Source of the DNA: Burkholderia sp. Ax-1724
GTDB taxonomy: Bacteria; Pseudomonadota; Gammaproteobacteria; Burkholderiales; Burkholderiaceae
Assembly (NCBI RefSeq): GCF_011752995.1
Contig: NZ_VWWL01000018.1
Span: 1 to 64,000 of the forward strand
DNA length: 64,000 bases
Direction: 5' to 3'
Shown here: positions 19,808 to 27,931 of the stretch, piece after piece
Position numbering within the stretch: position 1 is the stretch's first letter
How the letters are laid out: every line of letters starts with the position of its first letter
Translations under genes and position numbers: made by a program
The notes under the pieces: model-generated
Told to the model about the DNA's origin: nothing
The model's database searches: none
Seen by the model: the letters and a program-made list of their open reading frames with translations, nothing else

Positions 19808-20998
19808 ATGGCTAAAGGTAAATTCGAACGGACCAAGCCGCACGTGAACGTGGGCACGATCGGTCACGTTGACCACGGCAAGACCACGCTAACGGCGGCG
19901 ATCACGACGGTTCTGACGCAGAAGTTCGGCGGCGAAGCGAAGGCATACGACCAGATCGATGCAGCGCCGGAAGAAAAGGCACGTGGTATTACGATCAACA
20001 CCGCGCACGTCGAGTACGAAACGGCAAACCGCCACTACGCACACGTCGACTGCCCGGGCCACGCCGACTACGTGAAGAACATGATCACGGGCGCAGCGCA
20101 GATGGACGGCGCAATCCTGGTGTGCTCGGCCGCAGACGGCCCGATGCCGCAAACGCGTGAGCACATCCTGCTGGCGCGTCAGGTTGGCGTTCCGTACATC
20201 ATCGTGTTCCTGAACAAGTGCGACATGGTGGACGACGCTGAGCTGCTGGAGCTCGTCGAGATGGAAGTGCGCGAACTTCTGTCGAAGTACGACTTCCCGG
20301 GCGACGACACGCCGATCATCAAGGGTTCGGCCAAGCTGGCGCTGGAAGGCGACAAGGGCGAACTGGGCGAAGTGGCGATCATGAGCCTGGCCGACGCGCT
20401 GGACACGTACATCCCGACGCCGGAGCGCGCGGTTGACGGTTCGTTCCTGATGCCGGTGGAAGACGTGTTCTCGATCTCGGGTCGCGGCACGGTGGTGACG
20501 GGTCGCGTCGAGCGCGGCATCATCAAGGTCGGCGAGGAAATCGAGATCGTCGGTATCCGCGCAACGGCCAAGACGACCTGCACGGGCGTGGAAATGTTCC
20601 GCAAGCTGCTCGACCAGGGGCAGGCAGGCGACAACGTGGGTATCCTGCTGCGCGGCACGAAGCGTGAAGACGTGGAGCGTGGTCAGGTTCTGGCGAAGCC
20701 GGGTTCGATCAACCCGCACACGCACTTCACGGCAGAGGTGTACGTGCTGAGCAAGGATGAAGGCGGCCGCCACACGCCGTTCTTCAACAACTACCGTCCG
20801 CAGTTCTACTTCCGTACGACGGACGTGACGGGTTCGATCGAGCTGCCGAAGGACAAGGAAATGGTGATGCCGGGCGACAACGTGTCGATCACGGTGAAGC
20901 TGATCAACCCGATCGCGATGGAAGAAGGTCTGCGTTTCGCGATTCGCGAAGGCGGTCGTACGGTCGGCGCTGGTGTCGTCGCCAAGATCATCGAGTAG
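19808..20998 (+). CDS. tuf: elongation factor Tu (copy 2)
   Basis: This is the second EF-Tu gene, in the tufA position of the str operon. Its 396-residue product is identical to that of the copy at 631-1821. At the DNA level only codons 2, 3, 5, 6, 7 and 28 differ silently, then the sequences match up to the stop codon (TAG here). Flanking DNA is unrelated, so identity is confined to the coding region. AAGAGAAAC precedes the ATG. It is followed by a hairpin and rpsJ. Confidence 0.99.
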   Translation: MAKGKFERTKPHVNVGTIGHVDHGKTTLTAAITTVLTQKFGGEAKAYDQIDAAPEEKARGITINTAHVEYETANRHYAHVDCPGHADYVKNMITGAAQMDGAILVCSAADGPMPQTREHILLARQVGVPYIIVFLNKCDMVDDAELLELVEMEVRELLSKYDFPGDDTPIIKGSAKLALEGDKGELGEVAIMSLADALDTYIPTPERAVDGSFLMPVEDVFSISGRGTVVTGRVERGIIKVGEEIEIVGIRATAKTTCTGVEMFRKLLDQGQAGDNVGILLRGTKREDVERGQVLAKPGSINPHTHFTAEVYVLSKDEGGRHTPFFNNYRPQFYFRTTDVTGSIELPKDKEMVMPGDNVSITVKLINPIAMEEGLRFAIREGGRTVGAGVVAKIIE

Positions 20999-21021
20999 AA
21001 TCGAAGATTGCTGTATTTGCT

Positions 21022-21077
21022 GTGCCCGGGTCCGGGCACTCGCTCCCTGCGAGCGCCCGGGCCTACGTTCTTTTTCT
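21022..21077 (+). terminator. hairpin and T tract between tuf and rpsJ
   Basis: A compound hairpin has outer arms GCCCGGG / CCCGGGC (21024-21030, 21056-21062) and an inner CTCGC / GCGAG stem. It is followed after six bases by TTCTTTTTCT. It could partly terminate the str operon before rpsJ. No separate promoter was recognised between it and rpsJ, so read-through seems required. Confidence 0.55.
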
Positions 21078-21121
21078 AATTGGCGGTGCAATATCGCCTC
21101 GCTCTTTTCAAGGAATTCGTC

Positions 21122-21433
21122 ATGCAAAACCAGAAAATCCGCATTCGCCTGAAGGCTTTCGACTATCGCCTGATCGATCAATCGGCAGCTGAGATCGTCG
21201 ACACGGCAAAGCGGACTGGCGCAATCGTTCGTGGCCCGGTGCCCCTGCCGACCCGTATTCAACGTTTCGACATCCTGCGTTCGCCGCACGTCAACAAGAC
21301 GTCGCGTGATCAGCTCGAAATCCGCACGCACCTGCGTCTGATGGACATCGTCGATCCGACGGACAAGACCGTCGACGCGCTGATGAAGCTGGATCTGCCG
21401 GCCGGCGTGGACGTTGAAATCAAGCTGCAGTAA
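21122..21433 (+). CDS. rpsJ: 30S ribosomal protein S10
   Basis: S10 is a 30S head protein and, as NusE, a partner of NusB and NusG in antitermination. The ATG at 21122 gives the standard 103-residue protein starting MQNQKIRIRLKAFDYRLID. AAGGAA lies upstream. An upstream ATG in frame would add 14 unrelated residues. It lies between the tuf hairpin and the rplC promoter. Confidence 0.98.
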   Translation: MQNQKIRIRLKAFDYRLIDQSAAEIVDTAKRTGAIVRGPVPLPTRIQRFDILRSPHVNKTSRDQLEIRTHLRLMDIVDPTDKTVDALMKLDLPAGVDVEIKLQ

Positions 21434-21483
21434 GGCTTCCAGCGGTTCTCAGGTTGATCGGAGAACGCTAAGTCATTGATTGC

Positions 21484-21512
21484 TTGCGAAAAACGAAAGG
21501 CCTCGCTATAAT
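21484..21512 (+). promoter_or_regulatory. internal promoter upstream of rplC, overlapped by an inverted repeat
   Basis: TTGCGA (21484-21489) and TATAAT (21507-21512) are separated by exactly 17 bp. The -10 lies in the loop of an inverted repeat with 10-bp arms, CGAAAGGCCT (21494-21503) and AGGCTTTTCG (21516-21525), fully paired if one G-U is allowed. The discriminator GCTAGG matches that of the rpsL promoter. It would give the rplC-rpsQ genes their own transcription start about 115 bases upstream of rplC. Confidence 0.75.
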
Positions 21513-21634
21513 GCTAGGCTTTTCGCGCATTTGCGTAAAAAAGTCGGCGTGCTGCAGCATGGTTTCATGCCCGAAACGGCGCCGGCATTTTGTAAATTAG
21601 CCCCGACCAATCGCAGTCGGGAATGGAGAAAACG

Positions 21635-22294
21635 ATGAGCCTTGGACTCGTAGGTCGCAAGGTTGGCATGACCCGTATCTTCACGGCTGAAGGGGATTCG
21701 ATTCCCGTCACCGTGCTGGACGTGTCCGACAACCGCGTGACGCAGATCAAGACTGTTGAAACCGACGGCTACACGGCCGTGCAGGTTGCATTCGGTACGC
21801 GCCGTGCATCGCGCGTGACGAAGCCGTTGGCAGGTCATCTCGCCAAAGCCGGTGTTCAAGCCGGTGAAATCCTCAAAGAATTCAAGATCGATGCCGCCAA
21901 GGCTGCCGAGTTGTCGAACGGCACCGTGGTTGGTCCCGAACTGTTCGAAGTGGGCCAGAAGGTTGACGTGCAAGGCGTGTCGATCGGTAAGGGCTACGCC
22001 GGTACCATCAAGCGTTACAACTTCTCGTCCGGCCGTGCATCGCACGGTAACTCGCGCTCGCACAACGTGCCGGGCTCGATCGGTATGGCGCAGGATCCGG
22101 GTCGTGTTTTTCCGGGTAAGCGCATGACCGGTCACATGGGTGACGAGAATGTAACGGTGCAAAACCTCGAAATCGCTCGTATCGACGCTGACCGCAAGTT
22201 GCTGCTGGTCAAGGGCGCCGTTCCGGGTGCGAAGGGTGGCAAGGTATTCGTTACGCCGGCCGTGAAGACGCGTGCCGTGAAAGGAGCGAAATAA
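21635..22294 (+). CDS. rplC: 50S ribosomal protein L3
   Basis: L3 is an early 50S assembly protein whose loop reaches the peptidyl-transferase centre. The ATG at 21635 has GGAG at 21625-21628 and yields 219 residues starting MSLGLVGRKVGMTRIF. An ATG four codons upstream overlaps the Shine-Dalgarno and is less likely. The loop with GSIGMAQDPGRVFPGKRM (about 151-168) includes the glutamine methylated by PrmB in relatives. Its stop overlaps the rplD start by one base. Confidence 0.97.
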   Translation: MSLGLVGRKVGMTRIFTAEGDSIPVTVLDVSDNRVTQIKTVETDGYTAVQVAFGTRRASRVTKPLAGHLAKAGVQAGEILKEFKIDAAKAAELSNGTVVGPELFEVGQKVDVQGVSIGKGYAGTIKRYNFSSGRASHGNSRSHNVPGSIGMAQDPGRVFPGKRMTGHMGDENVTVQNLEIARIDADRKLLLVKGAVPGAKGGKVFVTPAVKTRAVKGAK

Positions 22295-22914
22295 TGGAAC
22301 TTAAGCTCCTGAATGCCAATGGTCAGGAAGGTGCAGGCGTTAGCGCGTCGGACGTCGTGTTCGGCCGTGACTACAACGAAGCCCTGATTCACCAGGTTGT
22401 GGTTGCGTACCAGGCGAATGCCCGTAGCGGCAACCGCGCGCAGAAGGATCGTGAGCAGGTCAAGCACACGACCAAGAAGCCGTGGCGCCAGAAGGGTACG
22501 GGCCGTGCCCGTGCCGGTATGTCGTCGAGCCCGCTGTGGCGCGGCGGTGGCCGTATCTTCCCGAATTCGCCGGAAGAAAACTTTTCGCACAAGGTCAACA
22601 AGAAGATGCATCGCGCAGGTCTCTGCTCGATCTTCTCGCAGCTGGCTCGCGAAGGCCGCATCTCGGTGGTCGACGAACTGACGCTCGAAGCGCCGAAGAC
22701 GAAGCTGCTGGCCGAAAAATTCAAGGCGATGGGTCTCGACTCCGTGCTGGTGATCACCGACACGGTTGACGAAAACCTGTACCTCGCGTCGCGCAACCTC
22801 GCCCACGTGGCGGTTGTCGAGCCGCGTTACGCCGACCCGCTGTCGCTGATCTACTTCAAGAAAGTCCTGATCACGAAGGCTGCGGTCGCCCAGATCGAGG
22901 AGTTGCTGTCATGA
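22294..22914 (+). CDS. rplD: 50S ribosomal protein L4
   Basis: L4 is an early assembly protein whose extended loop lines the exit tunnel. In E. coli it autoregulates the S10 operon. The 206-residue protein is full length, with the tunnel loop around KKPWRQKGTGRARAG (about 63-77). It overlaps rplC by one base (TAATG) and rplW by four (ATGA), indicating translational coupling. Confidence 0.98.
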   Translation: MELKLLNANGQEGAGVSASDVVFGRDYNEALIHQVVVAYQANARSGNRAQKDREQVKHTTKKPWRQKGTGRARAGMSSSPLWRGGGRIFPNSPEENFSHKVNKKMHRAGLCSIFSQLAREGRISVVDELTLEAPKTKLLAEKFKAMGLDSVLVITDTVDENLYLASRNLAHVAVVEPRYADPLSLIYFKKVLITKAAVAQIEELLS

Positions 22915-23225
22915 GCGAGATTCGCAAGAACGATCATCGTTTGATGCAGGTCCTGCTCGCGCCGGTGGTCTCCGAAAAGGCGACGCTGGTTGCCGACAAG
23001 AACGAGCAGGTTGTGTTCGAAGTCGCGCCGGATGCCACGAAGCAGGAAGTGAAGGCCGCAGTCGAGCTGCTGTTCAAGGTGGAAGTCGATTCCGTCAACG
23101 TGCTGGTCGCGAAGGGCAAAGCCAAGCGCTTTGGTCGCTTCATGGGCAAGCGCAAGGACGTGAAGAAGGCGTATGTCTGCCTGAAGCCCGGCCAGGAAAT
23201 CAACTTTGAAGCGGAGGCCAAGTAA
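22911..23225 (+). CDS. rplW: 50S ribosomal protein L23
   Basis: L23 sits at the tunnel exit and docks trigger factor and SRP. The 104-residue protein has the conserved start region (LLAPVVSEKATL, about 15-26) and the rRNA-binding segment with KRFGRFMGKRKDVKKAYV. The ATGA overlap with rplD and the two-base gap to rplB place it in one tightly packed operon. Confidence 0.97.
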   Translation: MSEIRKNDHRLMQVLLAPVVSEKATLVADKNEQVVFEVAPDATKQEVKAAVELLFKVEVDSVNVLVAKGKAKRFGRFMGKRKDVKKAYVCLKPGQEINFEAEAK

Positions 23226-23227
23226 TC

Positions 23228-24055
23228 ATGGCAATCGTGAAAGTTAAGCCGACTTCGCCGGGTCGCCGCGCGATGGTCAAGGTGGTCAACAAGGAACTGC
23301 ACAAGGGCAAGCCGTTTGCTGCGCTGCTCGACACGCAATCCTCGACCGCCGGCCGTAACAACAACGGCCACATCACCACGCGTCACAAGGGTGGTGGTCA
23401 CAAGCATCACTATCGCGTCATCGACTTCCGTCGCACGAAGGATGGCATTCCGGCCAAGGTCGAGCGTCTCGAGTACGACCCGAACCGTAGCGCGAACATC
23501 GCGCTGGTTCTGTACGCAGACGGCGAGCGCCGCTACATCATCGCTCCGAAGGGTGTCACAGTCGGTCAGCAACTGATGTCGGGTTCGGAAGCGCCGATCC
23601 GCGCAGGTAACACGCTGCCGATCCGCAACATTCCGGTCGGTACGACGATTCACTGCATCGAAATGCTGCCGGGCAAGGGCGCGCAGATGGCGCGTTCGGC
23701 TGGTACGTCGGCAATGCTGCTGGCTCGCGAAGGCGTCTACGCGCAGGTTCGTCTGCGTTCGGGCGAAATCCGCCGCGTGCACGTTGAATGCCGCGCGACG
23801 ATCGGTGAAGTGGGCAACGAAGAGCATAGCCTCCGTCAAATCGGTAAGGCTGGCGCAAACCGCTGGCGCGGTATCCGTCCGACGGTGCGCGGCGTTGCAA
23901 TGAACCCGGTCGACCACCCGCATGGTGGTGGCGAAGGCAAGACTGCGGCTGGTCGCGATCCGGTGAGCCCGTGGGGTACGCCGGCGAAGGGCTATCGCAC
24001 CCGCAGCAACAAGCGCACGACGAGCATGATCGTCCAGCGCCGTCACAAGCGTTAA
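23228..24055 (+). CDS. rplB: 50S ribosomal protein L2
   Basis: L2 is a large rRNA-binding protein needed for subunit joining and peptidyl-transferase assembly. The 275-residue product contains the hallmark region NPVDHPHGGGEG (about 224-235), including the histidine implicated in activity. AGGCC and AAG precede the ATG. It lies two bases after rplW and ten before rpsS. Confidence 0.98.
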   Translation: MAIVKVKPTSPGRRAMVKVVNKELHKGKPFAALLDTQSSTAGRNNNGHITTRHKGGGHKHHYRVIDFRRTKDGIPAKVERLEYDPNRSANIALVLYADGERRYIIAPKGVTVGQQLMSGSEAPIRAGNTLPIRNIPVGTTIHCIEMLPGKGAQMARSAGTSAMLLAREGVYAQVRLRSGEIRRVHVECRATIGEVGNEEHSLRQIGKAGANRWRGIRPTVRGVAMNPVDHPHGGGEGKTAAGRDPVSPWGTPAKGYRTRSNKRTTSMIVQRRHKR

Positions 24056-24065
24056 GGAGTAGGCA

Positions 24066-24341
24066 ATGGCACGTTCTATTAAGAAAGGTCCGTTCTGCGA
24101 CGCCCATTTGCTGAAGAAGGTTGAGGCGGCTGCAGCATCGCGTGACAAGAAACCGATCAAGACCTGGTCGCGTCGCTCGACGATCCTGCCGGACTTCATC
24201 GGTCTGACGATCGCCGTGCACAACGGCCGTCAACACGTTCCGGTGTATGTCACGGAAAACATGGTCGGCCACAAGCTTGGCGAGTTCGCACTGACCCGTA
24301 CGTTCAAGGGTCACGCGGCCGACAAGAAGGCCAAGAAATAA
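24066..24341 (+). CDS. rpsS: 30S ribosomal protein S19
   Basis: S19 pairs with S13 in the 30S head near the A-site tRNA. The 91-residue protein starts ARSIKKGPFCDAHL and carries the conserved TWSRRSTILPDFIG (about 36-49). AAGGAG precedes the ATG at the usual distance. It is part of the unbroken rplC-rpsQ series. Confidence 0.97.
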   Translation: MARSIKKGPFCDAHLLKKVEAAAASRDKKPIKTWSRRSTILPDFIGLTIAVHNGRQHVPVYVTENMVGHKLGEFALTRTFKGHAADKKAKK

Positions 24342-24353
24342 GGGGCAATCAAG

Positions 24354-24683
24354 ATGGAAGTGAAAGCAATTCATCGCGGTGCCCGCATCTCGGCGCAGAA
24401 AACGCGCCTTGTGGCTGACCAGATCCGCGGTTTGCCGGTCGACAAGGCGCTGAACGTTCTGACGTTCTCGCCGAAGAAGGCTGCGGGAATCGTGAAAAAG
24501 GTCGTGCTGTCGGCGATCGCGAATGCGGAGCACAACGAAGGTGCCGATATCGACGAGCTCAAGATCACGAGCATTTACGTCGACAAGGCAGCATCGCTGA
24601 AGCGTTTCACCGCACGCGCCAAGGGCCGCGGTAACCGCATCGAGAAGCAATCCTGTCACATCACTGTGACGGTCGGGAATTAA
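24354..24683 (+). CDS. rplV: 50S ribosomal protein L22
   Basis: L22 has a long beta-hairpin that narrows the exit tunnel near the macrolide site. The 109-residue protein is complete, starts MEVKAIHRGARISAQKTRLV, and shows the hairpin region AKGRGNRIEKQSCHITV (about 90-106) without insertions of the kind that give macrolide resistance. It lies 12 bases after rpsS and 11 before rpsC. Confidence 0.97.
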   Translation: MEVKAIHRGARISAQKTRLVADQIRGLPVDKALNVLTFSPKKAAGIVKKVVLSAIANAEHNEGADIDELKITSIYVDKAASLKRFTARAKGRGNRIEKQSCHITVTVGN

Positions 24684-24694
24684 GGGGTCATACG

Positions 24695-25498
24695 ATGGGA
24701 CAGAAAATTCATCCGACTGGCTTCCGTTTGGCCGTCAGCCGCAATTGGGCTTCGCGTTGGTACGCGAACAACAACAATTTCGCGGCGATGTTGCAGGAAG
24801 ACATCGGTGTTCGTGAATACCTGAAGAAGAAGCTGAAGAACGCGTCCGTCGGCCGCGTGGTGATCGAGCGTCCTGCAAAGAACGCGCGTATCACGATTTT
24901 CAGCTCGCGTCCGGGTGTCGTGATCGGCAAGAAGGGCGAGGACATCGAACTGCTGAAGTCCGAGCTGCAAAAGCGCATGGGCGTTCCGGTTCACGTCAAC
25001 ATCGAAGAAATCCGCAAGCCGGAAACCGACGCGCAACTGATTGCTGATTCGATCACGCAGCAGCTCGAGCGCCGGATCATGTTCCGCCGCGCGATGAAGC
25101 GTGCGATGCAGAACGCGATGCGTCTGGGTGCTCAAGGCATCAAGATCATGAGCGCTGGCCGTCTGAACGGTATCGAAATCGCCCGTACGGAATGGTATCG
25201 CGAAGGTCGCGTGCCGCTTCATACGCTGCGTGCCGATATTGACTACGCGACGTCGGAAGCAAAGACGACGTACGGCATCATCGGCGTGAAGGTGTGGGTC
25301 TACAAGGGCGACACGCTCGGCCGCAACGACGCACCGGTGGTCGAAGAAGTCACCGAAGAAAAGCGTCCGCGCCGCAACGCACGTCCGGGTGGTGATCGCC
25401 GTCCGCGTCGTGATGGTGAAGGTGGTGGCCCGGCAGGTGCACGCCGTGGCGCTCCCCGTCGTGCTGGCGGTGCCGGCGACGGGAAGACTGGAGAATAA
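24695..25498 (+). CDS. rpsC: 30S ribosomal protein S3
   Basis: S3 forms part of the mRNA entry channel helicase. The 267-residue product contains the type II KH domain with the loop IGKKGEDI (about 69-76) and the conserved C-terminal S3 domain. It is about 34 residues longer than E. coli S3 because of a basic tail rich in Arg, Gly and Pro after about residue 222. Such a tail suggests a disordered RNA-binding extension. The stop is two bases from the rplP start. Confidence 0.97.
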   Translation: MGQKIHPTGFRLAVSRNWASRWYANNNNFAAMLQEDIGVREYLKKKLKNASVGRVVIERPAKNARITIFSSRPGVVIGKKGEDIELLKSELQKRMGVPVHVNIEEIRKPETDAQLIADSITQQLERRIMFRRAMKRAMQNAMRLGAQGIKIMSAGRLNGIEIARTEWYREGRVPLHTLRADIDYATSEAKTTYGIIGVKVWVYKGDTLGRNDAPVVEEVTEEKRPRRNARPGGDRRPRRDGEGGGPAGARRGAPRRAGGAGDGKTGE

Positions 25499-25500
25499 CG

Positions 25501-25917
25501 ATGCTGCAACCGAAACGCAGAAAGTATCGCAAAGAGCAGAAAGGTCGTAACACCGGCGTTGCTACCCGCGGCAACGCGGTGTCGTTCGGTGAATTCGGCC
25601 TGAAGGCTGTCGGTCGTGGCCGTCTGACCGCGCGCCAGATCGAAGCGGCGCGTCGTGCAATGACGCGTCACATCAAGCGCGGTGGCCGCATCTGGATCCG
25701 CATTTTCCCGGACAAGCCGATCTCGACCAAGCCGGCTGAAGTGCGTATGGGTAACGGTAAGGGTAACCCGGAGTACTACGTCGCTGAGATTCAACCGGGC
25801 AAGATGCTGTACGAAATGGACGGCGTAACCGAAGAACTGGCGCGCGAAGCGTTCCGTCTGGCTGCAGCGAAGCTGCCGCTGAAGACGACGTTTATCGTGC
25901 GTCAGCTCGGCGCCTAA
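25501..25917 (+). CDS. rplP: 50S ribosomal protein L16
   Basis: L16 binds near the A and P sites and organises the central protuberance side of the active centre. The 138-residue protein begins MLQPKRRKYRKEQKGRN and contains GRIWIRIFPDKPISTKPAE (about 57-75), both family signatures. GGAGAATAACG precedes the ATG. It is tightly linked to rpsC and rpmC. Confidence 0.98.
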   Translation: MLQPKRRKYRKEQKGRNTGVATRGNAVSFGEFGLKAVGRGRLTARQIEAARRAMTRHIKRGGRIWIRIFPDKPISTKPAEVRMGNGKGNPEYYVAEIQPGKMLYEMDGVTEELAREAFRLAAAKLPLKTTFIVRQLGA

Positions 25918-25927
25918 GGAGCAAATG

Positions 25928-26122
25928 ATGAAGGCTTCCGAACTTCACCAGAAAGATCAGGCCGCGCTCAACAAGGAGCTGTCGGACCTGCTGAAGGCGC
26001 AATTCGGCCTGCGCATGCAACTCGCGACCCAGCAGCTCACGAACACGAGCCAGCTGAAGAAGGTCCGTCGCGACATCGCACGTGTGCGGACCGTCCTGAC
26101 TGAGAAGGCGAACCAGAAATGA
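25928..26122 (+). CDS. rpmC: 50S ribosomal protein L29
   Basis: L29 is a small helical protein beside L23 at the tunnel exit. Two adjacent ATG codons occur. I choose the second (25928) because AAGGAG then has a six-base spacing and the 64-residue protein begins [11 protein letters not shown]. The first would add one methionine. Its end overlaps rpsQ by four bases. Confidence 0.93.
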
Positions 26123-26391
26123 ACGATAGCGTAAAAACCTCGCTCAAGCGGACGCTGGTCGGCAAGGTCGTCAGCAACAAGATGGACAAGACGGTTACCG
26201 TGCTGGTCGAACACCGCGTGAAGCACCCGATCTACGGCAAGTACGTCGTGCGTTCGAAGAAGTACCACGCGCATGACGATGCGAACACGTACAACGAGGG
26301 CGACCTCGTTGAAATCCAGGAAACTCGTCCGATTTCGAAGACGAAGGCTTGGGTTGTGGCTCGCCTGGTCGAGGCTGCTCGCGTCATCTAA
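26119..26391 (+). CDS. rpsQ: 30S ribosomal protein S17
   Basis: S17 is a primary 16S rRNA-binding protein with an OB fold. The 90-residue product shows the family core [18 protein letters not shown] (about 14-31) and [15 protein letters not shown]. The ATGA overlap with rpmC implies coupling. It is the last gene before a 290-base gap containing a strong promoter for the rplN group. Confidence 0.97.
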
Positions 26392-26435
26392 TGTCGCAAA
26401 GCTGTAGAAGTAGTTGAAATCGCAGTAAGTTTCGC

Positions 26436-26463
26436 TTGCAAGACCGGGATTATTTGATATAAT
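26436..26463 (+). promoter_or_regulatory. spc-operon (rplN) promoter embedded in a 13-bp inverted repeat
   Basis: TTGCAA (26436-26441) and a perfect TATAAT (26458-26463) are 16 bp apart. The arms AGACCGGGATTAT (26441-26453) and ATAATCTCGGTCT (26459-26471) form an inverted repeat around TTGAT and include the -10 itself. All 13 positions pair in RNA if one G-U is allowed. The following 218-base leader before rplN has no credible gene. Confidence 0.82.
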
Positions 26464-26681
26464 CTCGGTCTTCCCTCTTTATGGGAGCCCCGTCGCGGGC
26501 GAAGTTGGTGGGGGAAGCGGTTCGGGCGCCAGCCTGTATCGAAGGATTCACCGGATTGCGATGGCGGGTTTCGTTTGCCGTCGCTGCTGTTCTAACCCAA
26601 GCAGCCGATTGGCTGACGGGACCAAGACTGACCGGGAAGCACCATGGTGGTGTAACCGGATTAAGTTGGGAAAGATAAACC

Positions 26682-27050
26682 ATGATCCAGACCGAAACTC
26701 GGCTTGAAGTAGCCGACAACACGGGTGCACGTGAAGTCATGTGCATCAAGGTGCTCGGCGGCTCGAAGCGTCGTTATGCCAGTATTGGCGACATCATCAA
26801 GGTGACTGTCAAAGAGGCAACGCCGCGCGGGCGCGTGAAGAAAGGCGAAATTTACAACGCCGTGGTGGTTCGCACCGCCAAGGGCGTGCGCCGTCAGGAC
26901 GGCTCGCTGATCAAGTTCGACGGCAATGCCGCAGTGCTGCTGAATACCAAGCTCGAACCTATTGGCACCCGTATTTTTGGGCCTGTCACGCGCGAGTTGC
27001 GCAGCGAACGATTCATGAAGATCGTTTCGCTGGCGCCTGAAGTGCTGTAA
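26682..27050 (+). CDS. rplN: 50S ribosomal protein L14
   Basis: L14 lies at the subunit interface and is the contact for the silencing factor RsfS. The 122-residue protein starts MIQTETRLEVADNTGAR and is complete. GGGAAAG precedes the ATG. It is the first gene of the spc group and follows a long leader from the promoter at 26436-26463. Confidence 0.98.
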   Translation: MIQTETRLEVADNTGAREVMCIKVLGGSKRRYASIGDIIKVTVKEATPRGRVKKGEIYNAVVVRTAKGVRRQDGSLIKFDGNAAVLLNTKLEPIGTRIFGPVTRELRSERFMKIVSLAPEVL

Positions 27051-27059
27051 GGAGTCGCG

Positions 27060-27368
27060 ATGAACAAGATTCGCAAGGGTGACGAAGTTATCGTCATTAC
27101 CGGCAAAGACAAAGGCAAGCGTGGCGTTGTGCTGGCCGTTCACGGCGAAACCGTGACTGTCGAGGGTATCAACCTCGTCAAGAAGCACGTCAAGCCGAAC
27201 CCGATGAAGGGTACGACGGGCGGCGTGGAAGCCAAGACGATGCCGCTGCAAATTTCGAACGTCGCATTGGTCGACGCGAATGGCAAGCCATCGCGTGTAG
27301 GCATCAAGGTCGAAGGAGACAAGAAAGTCCGTTTCCTGAAGACGACCGGTGCCGTGCTGAGCGCCTGA
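27060..27368 (+). CDS. rplX: 50S ribosomal protein L24
   Basis: L24 initiates 50S assembly. The 102-residue protein opens with a KOW motif (KGDEVIVITGKDKGKRGVV, about 6-24) followed by the conserved INLVKKHVKPNP. AAGGAG precedes the ATG. It follows rplN after nine bases and precedes rplE. Confidence 0.98.
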   Translation: MNKIRKGDEVIVITGKDKGKRGVVLAVHGETVTVEGINLVKKHVKPNPMKGTTGGVEAKTMPLQISNVALVDANGKPSRVGIKVEGDKKVRFLKTTGAVLSA

Positions 27369-27384
27369 CGCTGCGGAGTAAAAA

Positions 27385-27924
27385 ATGGCTCGTTTGCAAG
27401 AGTTTTACAAAGAGAAGGTTGTACCCGGCCTCATCGAGAAGTTCGGTTACAAGTCCGTGATGGAAGTGCCGCGCATCACCAAGATCACCCTGAACATGGG
27501 CCTTGGCGAAGCGATCGCTGACAAGAAGATCATCGAAAACGCCGTTGGCGATCTGACGAAGATCGCTGGTCAGAAGCCGGTGATCACGAAGGCGCGTAAG
27601 GCAATCGCTGGCTTCAAGATCCGTCAGGGCTATCCGATCGGTGCAATGGTCACGCTGCGTGGCCAGGCAATGTACGAATTCCTCGACCGTTTCGTGACGG
27701 TTGCGCTCCCCCGTGTGCGCGACTTCCGTGGCGTGTCGGGTAAGGCGTTCGATGGTCGCGGCAACTACAACATCGGTGTGAAAGAGCAGATTATTTTCCC
27801 CGAAATCGACTACGACAAGATCGACGCACTGCGTGGGCTGAACATCAGCATCACGACGACTGCGAAGACTGACGATGAAGCAAAGGCTCTGCTCGCCAGC
27901 TTCAAGTTCCCGTTCAGAAACTGA
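27385..27924 (+). CDS. rplE: 50S ribosomal protein L5
   Basis: L5 binds 5S rRNA in the central protuberance and contacts P-site tRNA. The 179-residue protein starts MARLQEFYKEKVVPGL and includes LRGQAMYEFLDRFVTVALPR (about 91-110). GGAG lies upstream. In E. coli the spc operon is feedback-regulated by S8 binding at the L5 start. That site was not modelled here. Confidence 0.98.
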   Translation: MARLQEFYKEKVVPGLIEKFGYKSVMEVPRITKITLNMGLGEAIADKKIIENAVGDLTKIAGQKPVITKARKAIAGFKIRQGYPIGAMVTLRGQAMYEFLDRFVTVALPRVRDFRGVSGKAFDGRGNYNIGVKEQIIFPEIDYDKIDALRGLNISITTTAKTDDEAKALLASFKFPFRN

Positions 27925-27931
27925 GGTTACC

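Noticed and set aside
26481..26678. A 65-codon frame in the rplN leader
   Set aside because: No good ribosome-binding site and no recognisable similarity. It lies within the leader after the rplN promoter, though a leader peptide cannot be fully excluded.
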